Source: Chloroflexota bacterium (GTDB taxonomy: Bacteria > Chloroflexota > Anaerolineae > B4-G1). Taken from it: DNA of 11,614 bases. Below are positions 6,827 through 11,614 of the stretch, piece after piece. The stretch's first letter is position 1, and each line of letters opens with the position of its first letter. Both the position numbers and the translations under genes were made by a program. The notes under the pieces were generated by a model. It had not been told where the DNA came from. It was given only the letters and a program-made list of their open reading frames with translations, and did no database searches. Location of the stretch: the NCBI GenBank assembly GCA_024232355.1, contig JAAEPW010000373.1, forward strand, positions 1 through 11,614, written 5' to 3'.

Positions 6827-9800
6827 ATGTTATCTAGAACTGAAAAACAAGGCTTTACACTGATCTTTGGCAGCCTTCTCATGGGCTTGTTGATCCTGAT
6901 TATGGCCATGTTCCTAACTCTGGCGTTGGGGAGACAACCTCGCCGAAACCCTTCGATACAACCAGTATTGATCGAGGGAGGGCGATTCGTTGAGCAAGAT
7001 AGCCAACAAACCCAAGCAATTCAGGCTGTAGACAGTCGCGCGCTCATCGAGACATCATTCGACACTGGGTTTCGAGCAGGATTGGATGGATTCCATTTTA
7101 GAAACTATGGTTCCCGATATGCCAAGGGGAATCTAACGATCGTGGAGGCGAGAGAACTTTTTGGCGACCAAGTATGTATAATGATCCAAGAAGAAGAGTG
7201 CATTCCAACACCCGCGGCCCAGTTGTGGATAGATCAAATGAATGCGGCGATGACCAGCGGACACTGTGTCGGTTTCACCGTGATGGCCAACAACTTTTAT
7301 ATTGACCAGCTCAACCCAGCAGATTTCTCCCCAAATGCCGTGATGCCCATCGACGTCATTCAAGACGCACCCGTGATGCGCAAGATCGCCCAGGCCTGGG
7401 TGCTACAAGTCACGGAGGAATTGTTAGACGCGATCGTTCTAGGCACCCCTCGCGACATCGTGGATCGACTGTACGCCCTGGAACAACCGGTGGACCTGGG
7501 CGTCTTGGGCCGTTCAGGCGGTGGGCATTCCATGTTGGGCTATGGAGTCTCGTATCAAGGAGACGGCATCTATCATATTCTAGTGTACGACAATAACTGG
7601 CCAGAACAAGAACTCTACGTCGAGGTCGATTATTATGCCAATACCTGGCGCTACTCTCTGGGCGCAAACAACCCAACAGAAGACCCAGATGCTTGGGAGG
7701 GCGATGTCAGGAGTAGATCACTTTTATTCATTCCCCTCGAAGCATACCTTCAGCCAGTTACCTGTCCATTTTGCGAAAAAGATAGCACAAGTGCGACAGA
7801 CGCACGTGGAGTGCTGGCCGCACCAGTACAAGAAACACAGGGGAGTGGATATACCATCATCTCGGTCAGCAATGATGAAAGTCAGTTGCAGGCAAGCAAC
7901 GAGCAAGGGCAAAGGCTCGGCCACTTTGGTGACGAGTTCATAACCGAAATTCCAGACGCACAACTCGTTCGAGTGCGAGGCATGTTCAACGATAGCGAAC
8001 CACTATTGACACTCCCCGCTGATACAACACTCTCTATGCAAGTCTATCCACGCCCAGATGAAAGATCAGCCACGACAGATCTGCGCATCATTGGCCCTGG
8101 AGCCTCTATGGCAATAGACAACATCGTGATGAGGCAGGGAGAACAAGACGACGTCTTTGCATCGACCGACGACTGGCAACTGAACTATACCTCCAGCGGT
8201 GAACGAACCCCAACGTTCAAACTCGCTATGGAGCACGATGGCGTGACCTATATGTTTATTCTGGGCGGCGCCGACTTTGCGGCAGGCCAAGGACTGAACC
8301 TAGATGTTAACCCAGGATCCGGACAGTTGAATATTGGCGGCTCCAACCTTGGCACCAGTCGCTTCAAGTTGCTTGTAGGCAGACTAGATGGCGAGTCTAT
8401 GTTTGTATTTGCCACAGATTCTCTCATCATCACGGAAGGTGGTGCTGCGGCCCTGGATTTTGCCGTCTGGGACGGACAAGGATCGATGGAGGTCTTGTTG
8501 GACACCACAGGCGATGGGACGTTTGATCAATCCCAGTCCATAGAAGGCCAGCCCATCGATACGATCCTCTCTACGATGCATTCATCCAGGGACGTCATAA
8601 CCTCGTTGAGCGAGATTATTCTATACTCGGATCAACAAGACATTGACGGCATCCGCGACATACTCGGCACACTGGATATGGATGGCAGCGACATAGGCGA
8701 AATACTCTCTGCCTTTATTGAAAGAATCGATCTCACTGCTGAAGAAATTGCCGACCTGATCGATGAGCTCGACCTGCCTATAGATGAAATAGCCGAATTG
8801 CTGTTCGAACTAGATCTGGATGAGGAGGAATTTGTCGAGATCATCGAGGAACTCGAATTGTCGCCAGAGGAATTGAATGAACTGAATGAAAGCCTTGACA
8901 GCCTGGAACAAGTCGATGATATTCTGGACGAAATCGAATTCAATAACGTTGGAGATGAAGAGATTGGCGAATTCTTGCAAGACTATGATCTAGATGTCGA
9001 TCAGTTAGGCGATCTGCTGGACGAGTTAGAGCTGGAACCAGAAGAGCTAGCCAAGATACTCGATGATTTGGGGCTGAGTCCTGAAGACATCGCCGCCATC
9101 CTGGATGACATAAATTTGGGAACCGAAGAACTCGTTGACACGCTTGAAGAAATAGACCTATCGGAAGAAGAAATCGTTGATGTTGTTCAAGATATGGAGC
9201 TAACCGATGAAGAAGAGGCCCAAGTTCTTTCTGAACTGGAAAGCAGTGGCGTTATCCCTACATCTACGCCTACGCCTACACCTACACCCGTGCCAACCCT
9301 CATCCCTACCCCAACACCAACGGTTATTGCCACGACGACACTGATACCTACTCAAACACCAGAACCCCCGTCACAACCACCCCAACCCCCAGCTTCAACA
9401 GATACCCCCGCTCCTACACCAACAAACACCAGAACCCCCACACCGACACCGACGAACACAAATACGCCCACTCCCACGCCAACCAATACTCCCACTCCTA
9501 CGTCCACACCAACGGACACCCCTACACCCACCCCCACACCGACCTTTACACCCACGCCTCTGCCCTCGGGATTTTTTATCGACAGCGGCCAACTTTTAGG
9601 CAGTACTACTAGCCGGAGCGTGTCATTGACAGACGTAGATGGGGATGGAGACCGTGATGCCATCATCGCGAACAATGGGACCAACAAAGTATGGTTGAAT
9701 GACGGGAATGCTACCTTTACCGATAGCGGTCAGGCACTGGGCAATTCAGACAGTCAAGGCATAGCCCTGGGAGATATAGATGGAGATGGAGATCTAGATA

Positions 9801-10561
9801 TTTTTATCTCAAATAGTGGACCCAATAAAGTATGGCAAAGCAACGGAAGCGGCACCTTTACAGACAGCGGTCAAAACTTGGGCAACTTTGATGATCGGGG
9901 AGTAGCTTTGGGAGACCTGGACGGAGATAGCGACCTGGATGCCTTTGTCGCCGGGTGGGGTCAAGGCAACAGGGTATGGTTGAACGACGGAAGCGGCACC
10001 TTTACAAATAGTGGGCAAAACTTGGGTACATCCCCCAGCATCAGTGTGGCGCTAGGGGATGTAGATGGCGATGGCGACCTGGATGCCTTTGTCACAAACT
10101 GGGGTCAAGCAAACAGATTGTGGTTGAACAACGGCGGCGGTATCTTTACAGACAGCGGCCAAGCAATGGGCAGCTTGGCCAGTTATGGCGTGGCTTTGAG
10201 AGACGTTGATGGCAACGGCAGCCTAGATGCCTTTGTCGCAAACGATGGTGGACAGGCTAACAGAATATGGTTGAACAGCGGCGGTATATTTAGCGACAGT
10301 GGCCAAAGTCTCGGGAATTTCACTAGCCGTGGTGTGGCTCTAAGAGACATAGACGGCGACGGCGACCAGGACGCCTTTATTGCCAATGGTGGTGCCAACA
10401 AAGTGTGGAAGAATGGTGGCAGTGGCGCATTCAGTGACACCGGCCAAAACCTGGGCAGTGCCGCAAGCTATAGTGTGGTGCTCGAGGATCTGAATGGTGA
10501 TAGTTACGTGGACGCTTTTGTAGCCAATAATGGCGCTAACACCGTTTGGATCAATCAGTAA
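6827..10561 (+). CDS. Giant surface protein: papain-like peptidase, acidic 14-mer repeats, Pro/Thr linker, seven-bladed FG-GAP/VCBS propeller
   Basis: The protein has 1244 residues. N-terminus: short basic leader, then GFTLIFGSLLMGLLILIMA, a membrane anchor that resembles a prepilin (class III) signal. Residues about 70-310 form a papain-like cysteine peptidase domain: DGFHFRNYG, Cys147 in SGHCVGFTVMANNFY, His234 in GGGHSMLGYGV and Asp255 in VYDNNWP, in the order Cys-His-Asp. Activity is inferred, not proven. About 320-600 is beta-rich with DTTGDGTFD, a Ca-site-like loop. About 602-808 is an acidic array of 14-residue repeats. Residues 811-913 are almost only Pro, Thr and Ser-type residues, a wall-spanning linker style frequent in Chloroflexota. 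Residues 916-1244 are seven 48-residue repeats with DxDGDxD motifs. The protein should be exported, with the propeller outermost. No LPXTG or other C-terminal sorting motif is present. It starts 102 nt after the channel operon, and its link to that operon is only positional. Confidence 0.9.
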   Translation: MLSRTEKQGFTLIFGSLLMGLLILIMAMFLTLALGRQPRRNPSIQPVLIEGGRFVEQDSQQTQAIQAVDSRALIETSFDTGFRAGLDGFHFRNYGSRYAKGNLTIVEARELFGDQVCIMIQEEECIPTPAAQLWIDQMNAAMTSGHCVGFTVMANNFYIDQLNPADFSPNAVMPIDVIQDAPVMRKIAQAWVLQVTEELLDAIVLGTPRDIVDRLYALEQPVDLGVLGRSGGGHSMLGYGVSYQGDGIYHILVYDNNWPEQELYVEVDYYANTWRYSLGANNPTEDPDAWEGDVRSRSLLFIPLEAYLQPVTCPFCEKDSTSATDARGVLAAPVQETQGSGYTIISVSNDESQLQASNEQGQRLGHFGDEFITEIPDAQLVRVRGMFNDSEPLLTLPADTTLSMQVYPRPDERSATTDLRIIGPGASMAIDNIVMRQGEQDDVFASTDDWQLNYTSSGERTPTFKLAMEHDGVTYMFILGGADFAAGQGLNLDVNPGSGQLNIGGSNLGTSRFKLLVGRLDGESMFVFATDSLIITEGGAAALDFAVWDGQGSMEVLLDTTGDGTFDQSQSIEGQPIDTILSTMHSSRDVITSLSEIILYSDQQDIDGIRDILGTLDMDGSDIGEILSAFIERIDLTAEEIADLIDELDLPIDEIAELLFELDLDEEEFVEIIEELELSPEELNELNESLDSLEQVDDILDEIEFNNVGDEEIGEFLQDYDLDVDQLGDLLDELELEPEELAKILDDLGLSPEDIAAILDDINLGTEELVDTLEEIDLSEEEIVDVVQDMELTDEEEAQVLSELESSGVIPTSTPTPTPTPVPTLIPTPTPTVIATTTLIPTQTPEPPSQPPQPPASTDTPAPTPTNTRTPTPTPTNTNTPTPTPTNTPTPTSTPTDTPTPTPTPTFTPTPLPSGFFIDSGQLLGSTTSRSVSLTDVDGDGDRDAIIANNGTNKVWLNDGNATFTDSGQALGNSDSQGIALGDIDGDGDLDIFISNSGPNKVWQSNGSGTFTDSGQNLGNFDDRGVALGDLDGDSDLDAFVAGWGQGNRVWLNDGSGTFTNSGQNLGTSPSISVALGDVDGDGDLDAFVTNWGQANRLWLNNGGGIFTDSGQAMGSLASYGVALRDVDGNGSLDAFVANDGGQANRIWLNSGGIFSDSGQSLGNFTSRGVALRDIDGDGDQDAFIANGGANKVWKNGGSGAFSDTGQNLGSAASYSVVLEDLNGDSYVDAFVANNGANTVWINQ
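8630..9253 (+). repeat. Acidic 14-residue (42-nt) protein repeat array, about 13 units
   Basis: Inside the giant surface protein (residues about 602-808) the sequence falls into units of 14 residues with consensus (L/I)-D-L-x-x-E-E-I-x-D-L-L-D-E. Examples are IDLTAEEIADLIDE, LDLPIDEIAELLFE, LELEPEELAKILDD, LGLSPEDIAAILDD and IDLSEEEIVDVVQD. Eleven or so units are exactly 14 long, and two near the start and middle are 16-18. At DNA level the units have diverged, so selection has kept the protein pattern. Short amphipathic helices joined by tight turns are likely. The very high Asp/Glu content suggests cation binding or a stiff charged spacer. Confidence 0.9.
9257..9565 (+). repeat. Low-complexity Pro/Thr linker (ACNCCN-type DNA)
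   Basis: This stretch of about 309 nt encodes almost only Pro and Thr, with TPTPTPTNTPTP-like phrases, between the acidic repeats and the propeller. The + strand is C-rich with irregular ACNCCN hexamers, which suggests growth by slippage. The matching - strand open frames (Gly/Val-rich) are shadows. Such linkers usually span the cell wall or are glycosylated in secreted Chloroflexota proteins. That is family knowledge and not visible here. Confidence 0.92.
9572..10558 (+). repeat. Seven 144-nt tandem repeats encoding an FG-GAP/VCBS beta-propeller
   Basis: Seven consecutive units of about 48 residues begin with F(T/S)DSGQ.LG and continue with (V/I)AL.D(V/I)DGDGDLDAF(V/I)ANxG..N.(V/L)W(L)N. 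Unit 1 starts at 9572 and unit 2 at 9716. The last unit stops right after TVWINQ, lacking the final turn, so the first strand (FFIDSGQ) can close the ring, as expected for a seven-bladed propeller. Ca-binding DxDxDGDxD-like loops are intact in units 1, 2, 3, 4 and 6. Unit 5 (DVDGNGSLD) and unit 7 (DLNGDSYVD) are altered. Confidence 0.93.
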
Positions 10562-10631
10562 AAATTGGAACTTGGTCAGAAAAGAGGTGGAACTTTTATG
10601 AACGGATTGTCGTCTGATAGATAAATCCAAC

Positions 10632-11430
10632 ATGAAAAAGATACCTCAAGACTTGCAGAATCCACATGATATAGACCTGGCAGAACTGAATTTAGACCCG
10701 AAGGTGCACGAGTTGGTACAAAGGCAAGCCGAACATCAAAGCCAATAACTCGCCAGACCAGTCCACCGACAACAAATCCAAGTCAAATCGCAAACCCAAA
10801 TCAAGTGCCAACTCGGGCCAACGCATACCACGGAAGAAACGAATCAAGATAGACCGTGAAGAGGTTATCAAGCTGGATCGCAGTCAGTTACCTCCAGACG
10901 TAGAGCACCGTGGCTATCGGGACGTGGTCATTCAGAATATCATCTTTGAAACTGACACCGTTCGCTACAGGTTGGAACGTTTTCACTCGAAAAGTGAGGA
11001 CAAATTCTACCAAGCCTCTTTACCTGAAGCATTGCAAAAGCAACGTTATGGCAGCGAGTTGCAAGCCTTTGTGATCATGCTCTACTTTGAATTGCGCGTA
11101 CCCGAGGAAAAGATTCTCAACTTATTGCAATCGGCGGGCATTGTCATCTCAGCAAGTCAAATTTCCAACATCTTGATCAAAAAGCACCTCAATCTGTTTG
11201 CGGAAGAACGTAAGGCAGTTCTGCGAGCCGGACCGCAAACCACCTCGTACCAACACATTGACGACACTGGAGGACGGGTGAATGGTGTGAACCACTACTT
11301 TTCGACGCTGTGCAACCCTTACTATTCGAGCTTTTTCACCCATCGGCGCAAGAACCACGACACAGTGGCTGGCTTATTGTCGTTGCTAGCAGGCTGTCGG
11401 AGAGGAAATTTTGGGCGTGGTTCAAGTTAG
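10632..11430 (+). pseudogene. Decayed IS66-like transposase (internal deletion with frameshift, 3' half missing)
   Basis: Frame A starts at ATG 10632 (MKKIPQDLQNPHDIDLAELN, then LDPKVHELVQR) and stops at 10746-10748. Frame B, open from 10696, picks up at KGKPNIKANN and continues through IKIDREEVIKLDRSQLPPD, GYRDVVIQNIIFETD, SASQISNILI, HIDDTGGRVNG and TLCNPYYSSFF, up to a stop at 11428-11430. These are successive landmarks of IS66-like transposases of Chloroflexota and cyanobacteria. HIDDTG would be the start of the catalytic core. The coiled-coil part normally between LVQR and KGKPxIKAN is absent, and the two frames meet around CAAAGG near 10720. After KNHDTVAGLLSLLAG the rest of the catalytic domain is missing. 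The product cannot be an active transposase. There is no good ribosome site before 10632. The region after 11430 no longer resembles the family. Confidence 0.8.
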
Positions 11431-11566
11431 ATAGACAAATTGCCCACAGGTCACATGTGTGCCATAATCAATTGGGTGCAAATACTCTTAATTACCTCAT
11501 TTGACTACTTGCCAAACTGGCAAAAATGTAGAATAAAGGGCCTCGAAAGCATATTGAGGAGGTCCA
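11431..11566. other. Intergenic region with a 6-bp palindrome and a weak promoter-like pair
   Basis: There is no supportable gene here. TTGCCA (11509-11514) and TGGCAA (11518-11523) form a perfect inverted repeat with a 3-bp spacer. TTGCCA could double as a -35, with AATAAA (11532-11537) 17 bp later as a weak -10. GAGGAGGT (11556-11563) then precedes the next start codon. Read together, this may be an operator-overlapped promoter for the gene starting at 11567, but each element alone is weak. Confidence 0.3.
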
Positions 11567-11614
11567 ATGGAGAAAACGAGTCAGTCTATCCCCCAGGTGG
11601 AAGGCATAGAAGAA
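11567..11614 (+). CDS. Start of an unidentified gene, cut by window end
   Basis: ATG 11567 opens a frame of 16 codons (MEKTSQSIPQVEGIEE) that is still open at the window end. A strong AGGAGG (11557-11562) sits 4 nt upstream, which is a little close but convincing. The product cannot be identified from 16 residues. Confidence 0.55.
   Translation, partial: MEKTSQSIPQVEGIEE

Noticed and set aside
8632..8943. Ser-rich open frame on the - strand
   Set aside because: It is the complement of the acidic repeat array (GAN codons read as NTC/TCN), with no ribosome site and no known domain.
8630..9253. EF-hand, dockerin or RTX array for the acidic repeats
   Set aside because: The 14-residue spacing and lack of DxDxDG loops or GGxGxD nonapeptides do not fit these families.
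9352..9687. Gly/Val-repeat open frame on the - strand
   Set aside because: It is a mirror of the Pro/Thr low-complexity DNA. Such shadows are expected and there is no initiation signal.
9572..10558. CRISPR-like tandem array
   Set aside because: The repeats are 144 nt, in frame, without spacers, and clearly encode propeller blades.
10598..10624. Eight-codon ORF (MNGLSSDR) after an AGGTGG
   Set aside because: It is too short to support as a gene. It could be leader debris of the insertion element.
11310..11504. Open frame overlapping the end of the IS66-like remnant
   Set aside because: Most of it overlaps the recognised transposase frame and its translation has no transposase or other landmark.

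Overview
The window looks like a chromosomal segment of a filamentous or multicellular-type bacterium, most likely Chloroflexota. This is inferred from the long Pro/Thr (TPTPTPTNTPTP-type) linker of a surface protein, the transposase types at both edges, and the mid-range GC content. All supported genes lie on the + strand. Nothing convincing was found on the - strand, and no tRNA, rRNA or CRISPR array is visible.

Layout. (1) 1-235: C-terminal end of a transposase (IS1-like tail), cut by the window edge. (2) about 207-842: an unrecognised soluble protein whose reading frame runs open into the end of the transposase gene without a start codon, so its 5' end was probably lost to the insertion. 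(3) 1050-2147: an MscS-family mechanosensitive channel. (4) 2148-2382: an intergenic stretch with a small open frame and a perfect 7-bp dyad. (5) 2383-6724: a tight run of three genes with 18- and 10-nt gaps. They encode a CASTOR/POLLUX (DMI1)-like ion channel with two cytosolic RCK/NAD-binding-like modules, a 221-aa three-helix membrane protein, and a 587-aa membrane protein that repeats the same three-helix plan and adds TPRs and a C-terminal beta domain. (6) 6827-10561: a 1244-aa multidomain surface protein with, in order, an N-terminal membrane anchor resembling a prepilin signal, a papain-like cysteine peptidase domain, a beta-rich region, about 13 acidic 14-residue repeats, a Pro/Thr linker, and seven 48-residue FG-GAP/VCBS repeats that should close a seven-bladed propeller. 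(7) 10632-11430: a decayed IS66-like transposase with an internal frameshifting deletion and a missing 3' half. (8) 11567-end: the first 16 codons of a further gene.

How it may work together (inference). The channel and the two paralogous membrane proteins look like one transcriptional and probably one functional unit at the cytoplasmic membrane. The TPR arm would be a docking surface. The MscS channel upstream and the large Ca-binding surface protein downstream are co-oriented neighbours that may belong to the same envelope or ion-homeostasis module. Insertion-sequence remnants on both sides show that this is a plastic accessory region. The most unusual items are the channel plus paired three-helix proteins, and the combination of domains in the 1244-aa protein, especially its 14-residue acidic repeat array.
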